A stretch of DNA of 64,000 bases. It comes from Propionicimonas sp020161015 (GTDB lineage Bacteria; Actinomycetota; Actinomycetes; Propionibacteriales; Propionibacteriaceae). Below the pieces are notes generated by a model, which saw only the letters and a list, made by a program, of their open reading frames with translations, ran no database searches and was not told the origin of the DNA. Within the stretch, counting starts at the first letter, position 1, and each line of letters begins with the position of its first letter. A program made the translations under genes and the position numbers. The DNA lies in NCBI RefSeq assembly GCF_964266745.1, contig NZ_CAXWGX010000001.1, positions 434,001 through 498,000 on the forward strand. Direction: 5' to 3'. Below, one piece after another: positions 1-8,200 of the stretch.

Positions 1-2
1 TC

Positions 3-269
3 ACGGGCGAGACCGACCGGATCTACCGGCACACCGCCGAGGTGGTGGTCGACGACCCCGACTGGGGGCGCCGGATCGCGGTCGGCAAGCAGGGTTCGGC
101 GAACACGGTGGTGTGGAACCCGGGCCGGGAGAAGGGCACCGCACTGGCCGACGTGGGCCCGAACTGGCCGGGCTTCGTGTGCATCGAGGCCGGCAATGTC
201 GGGGACGACGCGATCGAACTGGCCCCGGGCGAAGAGCACATCCTGACCCAGACCGTGCGCCTGTCCTGA
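3..269 (+). CDS. D-hexose-6-phosphate mutarotase (YeaD-like epimerase), C-terminal fragment
   Basis: The gene enters from the left edge; only the last 88 residues are present, in frame from base 3 to the TGA ending at 269. The visible part contains a DRIYRHT segment, then a WNPGREKG stretch, and ends with the WPGFVCIEAGNV segment followed by a beta-rich tail (LAPGEEHILTQTVRL). This is the usual C-terminal layout of the glucose-6-phosphate 1-epimerase branch of the aldose-1-epimerase fold, cytosolic enzymes that interconvert alpha and beta anomers of hexose 6-phosphates. The start and the catalytic His lie outside the window. Family assignment is by motif recognition, so the exact substrate is inferred. 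Confidence 0.72.
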   Translation, partial: TGETDRIYRHTAEVVVDDPDWGRRIAVGKQGSANTVVWNPGREKGTALADVGPNWPGFVCIEAGNVGDDAIELAPGEEHILTQTVRLS

Positions 270-314
270 CAGTGTTCGGAGTTGGGCCCGTGGAGACGGA
301 AGGTTCGCGAACTC

Positions 315-320
315 GATAGC
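315..320 (+). promoter_or_regulatory. -10-like element upstream of the CoA-transferase
   Basis: A TAGCCT hexamer lies about 40 bases before the CoA-transferase start, which itself has a GAGGAG ribosome binding site. No convincing -35 box is visible. Confidence 0.35.
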
Positions 321-354
321 CTGACCTCGTTCAAACCAGCGTCGAGGAGAAGTC

Positions 355-1869
355 ATGGCATCCCGCATCGAGAACGCGGAGTTCCGTAAGAAGGTCACGA
401 CCGCCGAGGAGGCGGCCAAGCTGATCAAGCCCGGCATGAACGTCGGCTTCTCGGGCTTCACCGGCGCGGGCTACCCCAAGGAGGTCCCGGTCGCCCTCGC
501 TGCGCAGATCAAGGAGGCGCACGCCCGCGGCGAGGAGTTCATGATCGGCATGTGGACCGGCGCGTCCACCGCCCCCGAGCTCGACGGTGCCCTGGCCGAG
601 GTGGACGGTGTCGCGTTCCGCACCCCGTACCAGTCCGACCCGATCATGCGGAACAAGATCAACGCCGGCATCTCGGAGTACTCCGACATCCACCTGTCCC
701 ACCTCGCGCCGATGGTGTGGGAGGGCTTCCTCGGCAAGCTGCACACCGCCGTGGTCGAGGTCACCGCCATCGCTGAGGACGGCGAGCTCGTGCCGTCCTC
801 CTCCGTCGGCAACAACAAGACCTACCTGCAGGAGGCCGACCAGATCATCCTCGAGGTCAACAGCTGGCAGAGCCGCGACCTGGAGGGCATGCACGACATC
901 TACTACCGGGCCGCCCTGCCCCCGAACCGCCTGCCGGTGCCGCTGACGCACCCCGGTGACCGGATCGGCCAGCGCAACTTCCGCGTCGACCCGAAGAAGA
1001 TCGTCGCGATCGTCGAGACCGACTCCGAAGACCGCAACACCCCGTTCAAGCCGCTGGACGACGACTCCCGCGCGATCGCGAACCACCTGCTCGACTTCCT
1101 GGCCAACGAGGTGAAGCAGCACCGGCTGCCGAAGAACCTGCTGCCGCTGCAGTCGGGCGTGGGCAACATCGCCAACGCGGTGCTCGCCGGCCTGCTCGAG
1201 GGCCCGTTCGACTACCTCACCTCCTACACCGAGGTGATCCAGGACGGCATGGTCGACCTGCTCGACTCCGGGAAGATGACGATCGCCTCGGCGACCGCGT
1301 TCTCGCTGAGCCCCGAGTACGCCACCAAGATGAACGACAACGCCAAGGCCTACCGCAGCAAGATCATCCTTCGGCCCCAGGAGATCTCGAACCACCCCGA
1401 GATGATCCGCCGGCTGGGCGTCATCGCCTGCAACGGCATGATCGAGGCCGACATCTACGGCAACGTGAACTCCACCCACATCATGGGCTCGAAGATGCAG
1501 AACGGCATCGGCGGCTCGGCGGACTTCACCCGCAACGCCTACATCTCGGCGTTCGTCACCCCGTCCACGGCGAAGGGTGGCGCGATCTCCGCGATCGTCC
1601 CGATGGTCTCCCACCACGACCACACCGAGCACGACGTGCAGGTGCTGATCACCGAGCAGGGCCTGGCCGACCTGCGCGGCCTCTCCCCGAAGCAGCGGGC
1701 AAAGAAGATCATCAACAACTGCGCCCACCCGGCCTACAAGGACATGCTGCAGGAGTACTACGACTTCGCGCTCACCGTCGCCAACGGCCTGCACACCCCG
1801 CACGACCTGCGGACCGCGCACAGCTGGCACGTGCGCTTCCTCGAGACCGGGACGATGCTCCCGGCCTGA
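355..1869 (+). CDS. Succinyl-CoA:acetate/propionate CoA-transferase (acetyl-CoA hydrolase/transferase family)
   Basis: This 504-residue protein has the length and layout of succinate/acetate CoA-transferases (Cat1, AarC and ScpC types). The N-terminal half begins with the GFSGFTGAGYPKEVP loop. The C-terminal half carries QSGVGNIANAV, the oxyanion/CoA loop, and SYTEVIQDG, whose Glu matches the catalytic glutamate that forms the enzyme-CoA thioester. In propionibacteria this family moves CoA from succinyl-CoA to propionate precursors in the Wood-Werkman cycle; acetate is the other common acceptor. Which acceptor is used here is inference. The ATG at 355 follows a GAGGAG site by 6 bases. It is a single-gene unit: a strong hairpin follows the stop at once. 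Confidence 0.86.
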   Translation: MASRIENAEFRKKVTTAEEAAKLIKPGMNVGFSGFTGAGYPKEVPVALAAQIKEAHARGEEFMIGMWTGASTAPELDGALAEVDGVAFRTPYQSDPIMRNKINAGISEYSDIHLSHLAPMVWEGFLGKLHTAVVEVTAIAEDGELVPSSSVGNNKTYLQEADQIILEVNSWQSRDLEGMHDIYYRAALPPNRLPVPLTHPGDRIGQRNFRVDPKKIVAIVETDSEDRNTPFKPLDDDSRAIANHLLDFLANEVKQHRLPKNLLPLQSGVGNIANAVLAGLLEGPFDYLTSYTEVIQDGMVDLLDSGKMTIASATAFSLSPEYATKMNDNAKAYRSKIILRPQEISNHPEMIRRLGVIACNGMIEADIYGNVNSTHIMGSKMQNGIGGSADFTRNAYISAFVTPSTAKGGAISAIVPMVSHHDHTEHDVQVLITEQGLADLRGLSPKQRAKKIINNCAHPAYKDMLQEYYDFALTVANGLHTPHDLRTAHSWHVRFLETGTMLPA

Positions 1870-1878
1870 TCGCGGCCA

Positions 1879-1915
1879 AAGGGGCCCGGCACCGTCCAGC
1901 GGTGCCGGGCCCCTT
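1879..1915 (+). terminator. Strong hairpin terminator after the CoA-transferase
   Basis: GGGGCCCGGCACC at 1881-1893 pairs perfectly with 1901-1913 around a 7-base loop; two A-T pairs extend the stem to 15 bp. The T-rich tail is short (TTGCCTTT), as is common in high-GC actinobacteria. Confidence 0.85.
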
Positions 1916-1998
1916 GCCTTTCGCCCCACGTCCGCGCGCCCACCCGTCCACTCGCCCCACGAGCCTCGCTGGCCCCACCCGCCCCACCATCCGTCCGC

Positions 1999-2056
1999 GC
2001 CTCCGAAGGCAACCCTCGCTACCGAGATTCCGGCAGCAAGGGTTGCGATCGGGAGC
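1999..2056. repeat. 58-nt imperfect palindrome, copy 1
   Basis: The two 29-base halves match as inverted repeats at 21 of 29 positions. The flanks (TCCGTCCGCG before, AACGCGG after) are nearly the same as those of copy 2 at 2176, so the two are members of one repeat family. It lies in the gene-free stretch 1916-2315, where no coding sequence is seen. Confidence 0.75.
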
Positions 2057-2175
2057 GAACGCGGGACGGGGCGTGGCTGGCGGGGGAAGCCCAGGGGGCG
2101 AACGGCCGACAACCGAAGGCGATCCCAGCGGCGGCCCGGCATCCGCCGCCCCGGGACGTCCTGCTCTCCGTCCGC

Positions 2176-2233
2176 GCCCCCGAAGGCAACTCCTGCTGCC
2201 GGAATTCCGGCAGCAGGAGTTGCGTTCGGGGGC
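2176..2233. repeat. 58-nt near-perfect palindrome, copy 2
   Basis: The halves centred between 2204 and 2205 match at 28 of 29 positions, with GGAATTCC at the middle. Same length and orientation as copy 1, starting 177 bases further on. It could act as a hairpin, a protein binding site or a REP-like dispersed repeat. Being short of a T tract, and separate from the terminator at 1879, it is not an obvious terminator. Confidence 0.85.
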
Positions 2234-2315
2234 AAACGCGGGGCGGGGAGGGGGCGAGCGGAGGGGAGATGGAGAGGGAGGGAGGGGAGGTGGCGAGAGA
2301 GGGAGGCGGACGAGG

Positions 2316-2963
2316 CTACGGGAGGAGGAGGGCCTGCAGTTCCTCGACGGTGTCGACCAGCGCGTCCGGGCGGGCGGCGACGAGCGCCTCGCGGGTGGCG
2401 GCGCCCCAGCTGACGGCGATCGCCGCCATGCCGGCAGCGCGAGCGGCGAGGACGTCGACGGCGGCGTCGCCCACATAGGCCGCCTCCTCGGGACGGGCGC
2501 CGAGCCGCTCGAGCGCGAGCAGCAGCGGGTCCGGCTCGGGCTTGTGGACGGTCGTGTCCTCCATCGCGACCGTCACCTCGAGCAGCCCCTCGAGCCCGGC
2601 GTGCCGGATCGTGGTCTCCGCGGACGACCGCCGCTTCGACGTGGCGACGCCGAGCCGCGCACCGGCGTCCCGCAGGGAGCGCAACAGCCCGGGCGTCCCG
2701 GGGAACTCCTCCAGCAACTCCGGCAGGTGGGCGAGGTTCCAGGTGACGTAGCTGTCGATGAGCTCCCGGGCGCGTTCGGGGTAGCGGGAGCCGAAGGTCG
2801 TGTACAGGGGCTCGCCGATCCACCCCCTGGCCTCCCCCGGACCCGGACGTTCCCCCAAGACATCCAGCATGGCGTGCTCGTAGGACGCGATAATGAGCGG
2901 GACGGTGTTCACCACCGTGCCGTCCAGGTCGAAGACGACGACGGGCCAGCGTGGTGAGGACAC
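2316..2963 (-). CDS. HAD-superfamily phosphatase (phosphoglycolate phosphatase-like)
   Basis: A 215-residue protein. Motif I, VFDLDGT, is near residue 10 and holds the nucleophilic Asp. Motif II is VATSKR, motif III the Lys of HKPEPDP, and motif IV VGDAAVDVLAA. A helical cap lies between motifs I and II, as in phosphoglycolate phosphatase and beta-phosphoglucomutase relatives. It should hydrolyse a small phosphorylated metabolite in the cytosol; the substrate cannot be read from sequence. The GTG at 2963 was chosen because the frame is open much further upstream but a TATCCT -10 box sits 7 bases before it, the leaderless pattern. Divergent from the TetR gene at 3003. Confidence 0.85.
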   Translation of the reverse strand: MSSPRWPVVVFDLDGTVVNTVPLIIASYEHAMLDVLGERPGPGEARGWIGEPLYTTFGSRYPERARELIDSYVTWNLAHLPELLEEFPGTPGLLRSLRDAGARLGVATSKRRSSAETTIRHAGLEGLLEVTVAMEDTTVHKPEPDPLLLALERLGARPEEAAYVGDAAVDVLAARAAGMAAIAVSWGAATREALVAARPDALVDTVEELQALLLP

Positions 2964-2970
2964 GACCGTG

Positions 2971-2976
2971 AGGATA
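2971..2976 (-). promoter_or_regulatory. Leaderless-type -10 box of the HAD phosphatase
   Basis: TATCCT on the minus strand, 7 bases before the GTG start, so transcription would begin at or beside the start codon. The region is shared with the divergent TetR gene, which may control both. Confidence 0.45.
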
Positions 2977-3002
2977 CGACCCCGCGACAGGGAGGAACGC
3001 AG

Positions 3003-3605
3003 GTGACCATCCAGGCGCACCGCCCACGAGGCCGGCGCCCCGGCCGCACGGACACCCGTGCAGCGATCCAGGCGGCGGCCCTCACCCTGTTCTCGGAGAT
3101 GGGGTACGAGAAGGTCTCGCTGCGAGCCATCGCCCGCGCCGCGGACGTGGACCCGGCCCTGATCCACCACTACTTCGAGAACAAGGCCGACCTGTTCGCC
3201 CGGTCCGTCCTCGACATCCCGCTCGACGCAGAGCGGATCGTCGCCGACATCCTGGCCGGCCCGGTCGAGGGGATCGGCGAGCGCACGATCCACGCGTTCC
3301 TGAGCGCCTGGGACCAGCCGGGGGCCGGCGACCGGTTCACCGCGATGCTGCGGGCGGCGGTCACCGTCCCGAATGCCCGCCGTCCGCTCAGCGAGTTCAT
3401 GACCCGAGAGATCCTGGTGAAGGTCGCCGAGGCGCTCGGCCACCCGAACGCACGCCTGCGCGCACAGCTCGCGGTGAGCATGCTGCTGGGGCTCGCGCTG
3501 AGCCGCGACATCCTCGAGCTCCCGTCGCTGGTGAAGGCGCGCAACCCGGTGCTGGTGAAGGTGCTGGGACGGGCGCTCCAGACCCAGCTCGTCGACCCGT
3601 GGTGA
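3003..3605 (+). CDS. TetR-family transcriptional regulator
   Basis: A 200-residue protein with the TetR layout. An N-terminal helix-turn-helix spans about residues 20-65: AIQAAALTLFSEMGYEKVSL, then IARAADVDPALIHHYFENK, whose HHYFENK recognition end is typical. A helical ligand-binding domain follows. The GTG start at 3003 has a GGAGGAA site 5 to 7 bases upstream. Divergent from the HAD phosphatase and 33 bases ahead of a membrane-protein gene on the same strand; TetR proteins often repress their own and adjacent promoters, so either neighbour is a candidate target. Ligand unknown. Confidence 0.88.
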   Translation: MTIQAHRPRGRRPGRTDTRAAIQAAALTLFSEMGYEKVSLRAIARAADVDPALIHHYFENKADLFARSVLDIPLDAERIVADILAGPVEGIGERTIHAFLSAWDQPGAGDRFTAMLRAAVTVPNARRPLSEFMTREILVKVAEALGHPNARLRAQLAVSMLLGLALSRDILELPSLVKARNPVLVKVLGRALQTQLVDPW

Positions 3606-3638
3606 CGACGTAGGCTGGGCCACCCGGCAGGAGGTTGG

Positions 3639-4226
3639 ATGACCACGGACGAGACCGCCGTCCCCGAGCCCATCGCCACCCTGGACGCCCCGCCCGTCCC
3701 GGTGGCGATCGTGCCCGACGACCCGCGCACCGGCGAGCCCCGCATCCCGTGGGTGGTCCGGATCGCGTCGGTGCTGAGCCAGCTGGCCGTCGCCGTCGTG
3801 ATCGGGTCCCTGCTGTGGGTCTACTGGAGGGCCGTGGACGTCGACGGCTTCGCCTCCGCGTCATGGTTGATGGGCCAGTTCGTCACCGAGCCCGGCTCGC
3901 TGGGCCGCGTCCTGCTCGCGGTGGCGGTGACGGTGATCGCCCTGGTGATCTGCGCCCCGCTGGCCATCACCGGCTACTACGCGTGGACGGGCTACCGGTG
4001 GACGCGGGTGAGCGGGCTCATCGGCGCCGCGGTGAGCTTCGGTGCGCTCACCCTCGTCCCGCCCGCCTGGGCGGCGATCCCGCTGGCCGCGGGGGCCGCG
4101 GGTCTCCTGTGGCTTCCGGCCGCCACCCGCTACTTCGCCGCCTGGACGGCACGCCGCCACCCCGCCGAGGTGTTCGCGCCGCCGACGACCGACGTCTACT
4201 ACGGGCCGCTCCCGCGCTACCGCTGA
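3639..4226 (+). CDS. Conserved membrane protein, function unknown
   Basis: 195 residues. A Pro-rich cytosolic N-terminus of about 40 residues precedes four likely membrane segments: near residues 45-67, 87-110, 123-140 and 143-160. The tail ends with a conserved-looking PPTTDVYYGPLPRYR. No catalytic motif is visible. The ATG at 3639 is preceded by an AGGAGG site, and a TAGGCT -10-like box lies at 3611-3616, just after the TetR stop, so it may have its own promoter. I do not recognise a named family. Confidence 0.75.
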   Translation: MTTDETAVPEPIATLDAPPVPVAIVPDDPRTGEPRIPWVVRIASVLSQLAVAVVIGSLLWVYWRAVDVDGFASASWLMGQFVTEPGSLGRVLLAVAVTVIALVICAPLAITGYYAWTGYRWTRVSGLIGAAVSFGALTLVPPAWAAIPLAAGAAGLLWLPAATRYFAAWTARRHPAEVFAPPTTDVYYGPLPRYR

Positions 4227-4359
4227 GCGGAGCCGCGGGGGCCGGCGAAATCGCGGGGGCGCTGCGTAACCTTCGTGCGGCCCGGAGCGGTTACCTGTGT
4301 GTGAGGCGCTCCCCACGCCTCGTCAGGTACGTGACACCCGACCCCCGAAAGAGGTTCAC

Positions 4360-5088
4360 ATGACCCGCTCGAAGCTGAGCCGGAGCGCCATCGGCGCCGC
4401 TCTCGGCACCGCCGTGGCCATCTCGATGAGCATGGTCACCTTCACCCCGGTCTTCGCGGACACCCTGCCCCCGCAGATCACCTGGACCAACCCGATCGCC
4501 GACGGCGCGACGTTCACCTACGGTGCCGTCCCGGCAGCGCCCACCTGCACGGCGACCTCCGAGGACCCGGCCGTGGTGCTGAAGTGTGACGTCGACGGCT
4601 ACAGCGTCGAGGTCGGCCAGCACACGCTCACCCCGATGGTCAGCACCCAGCTGCCCGATCTGACCTGGGGCGCTCCCGAGGCCGTCACCACCGCGGCGAC
4701 CTCCTACACCGTCGAGGCGTGGAAGCTGAAGGGCTTCTACTCTCCCGTGAAGGACGGCAAGATCACCCGCAAGGCCGGCTCGACCATCCCCTTCAAGTTC
4801 AAGGTCTACGTCGACGGCGTCAAGGAGAAGGACAAGGCCGTGGTGGCCAGCTTCCTCGCCCAGCCGGTCGACTGCACGACCCTCGTCGCGCAGGGCGCCC
4901 CGGTGCCGGTGACCTCCACCCACAAGGGGTTCACGCTGAAGTACCGTGACGGCGCGTTCCACCAGAACTGGAAGGTGCCGGCGGTCAAGGCCAAGGGCAG
5001 CACCAAGAAGCTCGCCAAGCCCTGCTACGACGTGCGGATGACCACCCAGGACGGCTCGTTCCTCCAGGCCTTCGTCACCGTCAGGTGA
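4360..5088 (+). CDS. Secreted PxKF-domain protein
   Basis: 242 residues with a Sec signal peptide: basic MTRSKLSRS, a hydrophobic stretch, then a cleavage region near TPVFA-DTLPP at residue 33. The C-terminal half holds a PxKF-type segment (residues about 125-150, with STIPFKFKVYVDG), a beta-sandwich motif found in exported bacterial proteins. Two Cys pairs (near residues 60 and 71, and near 171 and 227) could form disulfides outside the cell. The ATG at 4360 follows GAGG by 6 bases; the open frame extends upstream but lacks a ribosome site. Role is unknown; an extracellular or surface location is well supported. Confidence 0.75.
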   Translation: MTRSKLSRSAIGAALGTAVAISMSMVTFTPVFADTLPPQITWTNPIADGATFTYGAVPAAPTCTATSEDPAVVLKCDVDGYSVEVGQHTLTPMVSTQLPDLTWGAPEAVTTAATSYTVEAWKLKGFYSPVKDGKITRKAGSTIPFKFKVYVDGVKEKDKAVVASFLAQPVDCTTLVAQGAPVPVTSTHKGFTLKYRDGAFHQNWKVPAVKAKGSTKKLAKPCYDVRMTTQDGSFLQAFVTVR

Positions 5089-5145
5089 CCCCTTCCGGGC
5101 CGGTGCGTCGGATGAGTACCCCGCGCTGACCCGTCACCCCCGCTC

Positions 5146-5185
5146 CACCGGCGGCCGGCCCTCTCCCTGGGGCCGGCCGCCGGTG
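5146..5185. terminator. Bidirectional hairpin between convergent genes
   Basis: A perfect 16-bp stem (5146-5161 with 5170-5185) around an 8-base loop lies between the secreted PxKF gene and the end of the treYZ gene. The symmetry lets it serve both strands. Confidence 0.75.
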
Positions 5186-5242
5186 CGCGTGCCGGGGAGC
5201 GCCCGGCGGGACGGCCACCGGTGACCGCCTCCTCAGCTGGGC

Positions 5243-8200
5243 TCAGGGTTCGAGCGGGAGCAGCAGGGCGCCCGCGTGGGGCGGCAGGACGACCGACGTC
5301 CCCAGCAGCCGCGCCCCGGACGGCGTCGCCCAGCGCAGCTGGTGCCGCCCGCCGAGGTCGACCGTCGCCTCCGTGTCGCCGAAGTTGACCACGACGGCCG
5401 GCCCGCCGCGTCGCATCAGGAACCAGCGGGCGTCCTCGTCGACCCGGCAGCTCGTCGTCGCCAGCGAAGGGTTCGACAGCTCGGCGTACTGCCGGCGGAG
5501 CGCGATCAGCTCGCGATAGGCCTGGAGCACCACCCGGTGCCGGCCGCGGTCCCGCTCGCCCCAGTCGAGGCGGGCGGAGGCGAGGGTCGCCGGATCCATC
5601 GGGTCCGGGACGGTCGCGGGGTCCCAGTTCATCCGCGCGAACTCTGCCAGCCGGCCCTGCGTGATGGACGCGGCGAGGTCCGTCTCCGGGTGCCCGGAGA
5701 AGAACGGGAACGGGGTGCCGGCCGCCCACTCCTCCCCCATGAACAGCATCGGCGTGAAGGGCGCGGTCAGGGTCACCAGCGCTGCGCACGCCAGCTGGTC
5801 GTCGTCCAGGTGGGCGGCGGGACGGTCACCCGCTGCCCGGTTGCCCACCTGGTCGTGGTTGGACGCGCAGACGACCAGTCGCCAGCCCGGCACCGTCGCG
5901 CGGTCCAGCGCCCCGCCGTGCTCGCGCCCGCGGAAGCTCGACCAGCTGCCGTCGTGGAAGAAGCCGCTCTCGCACACCTTCGCCAACGCCGCCAGGGGGG
6001 CGAAGTCGGCGTAGTACCCCTCGGTCTCCCCGGTCAGCGCCACGTGCAGCGCGTGGTGGAAGTCGTCGCTCCACTGTGCATCGATCCCCCGCCCGCCGGC
6101 CTCCCGCGGGCGCGTCAGCAGCGGGTCGTTCTCGTCGGACTCGGCGATCAGGGTGAGCGGGCGTCGCAGGTGGGCCGACAGGTCGGACGCGACCAGGGCC
6201 AGCTCCTCGAGGATGTGCGTCGGGGAGCGGTCGACGATCGCGTGCACCGCGTCCAGCCGCAGGGCGTCCACGTGCATGTCGACGAACCAGTGCCGCACGT
6301 TGTCGCACAGCGTGCGGCGCACCTCCGCGCTGTCGGGCCCGTCGGTGTTGATCCGGGTGCCCCAGCCGCTCTCACCGTCCTCGCCGGGAGCCCGCAGGTA
6401 GGGGCCGAACACGGGAAGGTAGTTGCCGCTCGGCCCGAGGTGGTTGAAGACGACGTCCTGCACGACGGCCAGCCCGAGGCCGTGGCAGGCGTCCACGAAG
6501 CGGCGGTACCCGTCCGGCCCGCCGTACGGCTCGTGGACGGCGAACCAGGCGACACCGTCGTAGCCCCAGCCCCGCTCGCCGTTGAAGGCGTTCACCGGCA
6601 TCAGCTCGACGAAGTCCACGCCCAGTTCGACGAGGTGCGGCAGGCGCGCGATCGCCGCGTCGAGCGTGCCTTCCGGGGTGAAGGTGCCCAGGTGCAGCTC
6701 GTAGACGACGCCGCCGGCGAGCTGGCGCCCGGTCCAGCCCTGGTCGTGCCAGGTGAAGCCGGCCGGGTCGAAGGTGCGCGACAGCCCGTGCACGCCGTAC
6801 GGCTGCCACCGCGTCCGCGGGTCGGGCAGCGGCTCGGTGCGGTCGTCGACGAGGTACCCGTAGTCCACCCGCCCCAGGGGCTCCGGCTCGGCCGGCGTCC
6901 ACCAGCCGTCGGCCGACCTCGTCATCGGCACCACCCGGTCGCCCACCTGGAGCCGCACCCGCTCGGGCAGTGGCGCCCACACGTCGAAGCGCCCGCGTTC
7001 GCCGGCGCGCCGCTCCTCGCGGACCAGCAGGGCCACCGGGTACTGGGCGAGCACGTCGGCCAGCAGCACGGCCCCCTGCTCGTCCGTGGCCAGCCGGCGC
7101 CCCGAGACCAGGTCGCGCCAGCGGCCCTCGGGCAGCGCCAGCCAGGTGCCGCGCCACCCGCCGGACGCCGCCAGGCCGACCGGGAGGCGGGTGGCGAGCG
7201 CGATCGCCCCGCCACGATCGAAGGCGACCAGGTGGCCGGCGGCCGGCCCCTGTGCCGCCAGCGGGGTGTACCCGGTGAACAACTCGGGATGGTCGCGGCG
7301 CAGCGTGAGCACCTGGTGGCACAGCAGGAGCTTGGCCGCGCCGTCGTCCTCCCGCCCGTCCCCCAGGGGCGGACGGGCGCCCGTGCGCACCTGGTCGAGC
7401 AGGTCGGCCCGCGCGGCGAAGCCGACCGGGCGCCGGTTGTCCGGGTCGACCAGGCTGAGCTCCCACAGCTCGCTGCCCTGGTAGAGGTCGGGGACGCCGG
7501 GGATCGCGAGGTCGAGCAGCTTGGCCGCGAGCGCATTGCTGCGTCCCGGCGCCGCGACCACGTCGAGCACGCGCTCGAGCACGGCGGTCACGCGCGGGTC
7601 GTCGAAGGCCGCGTCGACGCACGCCTGGAGGGCGGCCTCGTACGCGGCGTCGGGAGCGGTCCAGGCCGTGCGCTCCTCGGCCTCGCGCATCGCCTTCTCC
7701 GCGTACCCGTGCAGGCGCTCGCGGTCGGCGGGCCACGCGCCGAGCACGGCCTGCCACAGCAGGTTGGCGAAGCCGGGGTCGGGCACCGGCACGAGGGCGA
7801 GCAGCTCGGCGAGCGCCTCCTCCCACAGCGCCGGCACCTCGGCGAGCACGCTGATCCGGGCCCGCACGTCCTCGCCACGCTTGGTGTCGTGGGTCGTACC
7901 GGCCGTCATCGCCTGCGGCCACTCCAGCTGGCGGCGCTGCATCAGCGCGTGGAACTCGTCCACCCCGACGCTGAACAGGCTCGGGTCTCCCCCCACCTCG
8001 TTCAGCGAGGTCAGGCGTGCCCAGCGGTAGAACGCGCGGTCCTCGACCCCCTTGGCCATCACCATGCCGGAGGTCTGCTGGAAGCGTTGCGCCGGCCCGG
8101 ACGCACCGTCGGCCAGCACCGGATACAGGGCGTCGAGGAGCGCACCCAGGTCGGGACGGTGCTCCCACGCGAACCCGAAGGCCCGGTCGAGGTACTCCCT

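Noticed and set aside
2176..2233. CRISPR array suggested by repeated palindromes
   Set aside because: Only two units, 177 bases apart, with one strongly degenerate; no regular spacers and no cas genes.
331..3027. An 898-codon open frame on the minus strand across the CoA-transferase and repeats
   Set aside because: It runs antisense to an unmistakable CoA-transferase, through a terminator and palindromes, and has low-complexity composition.
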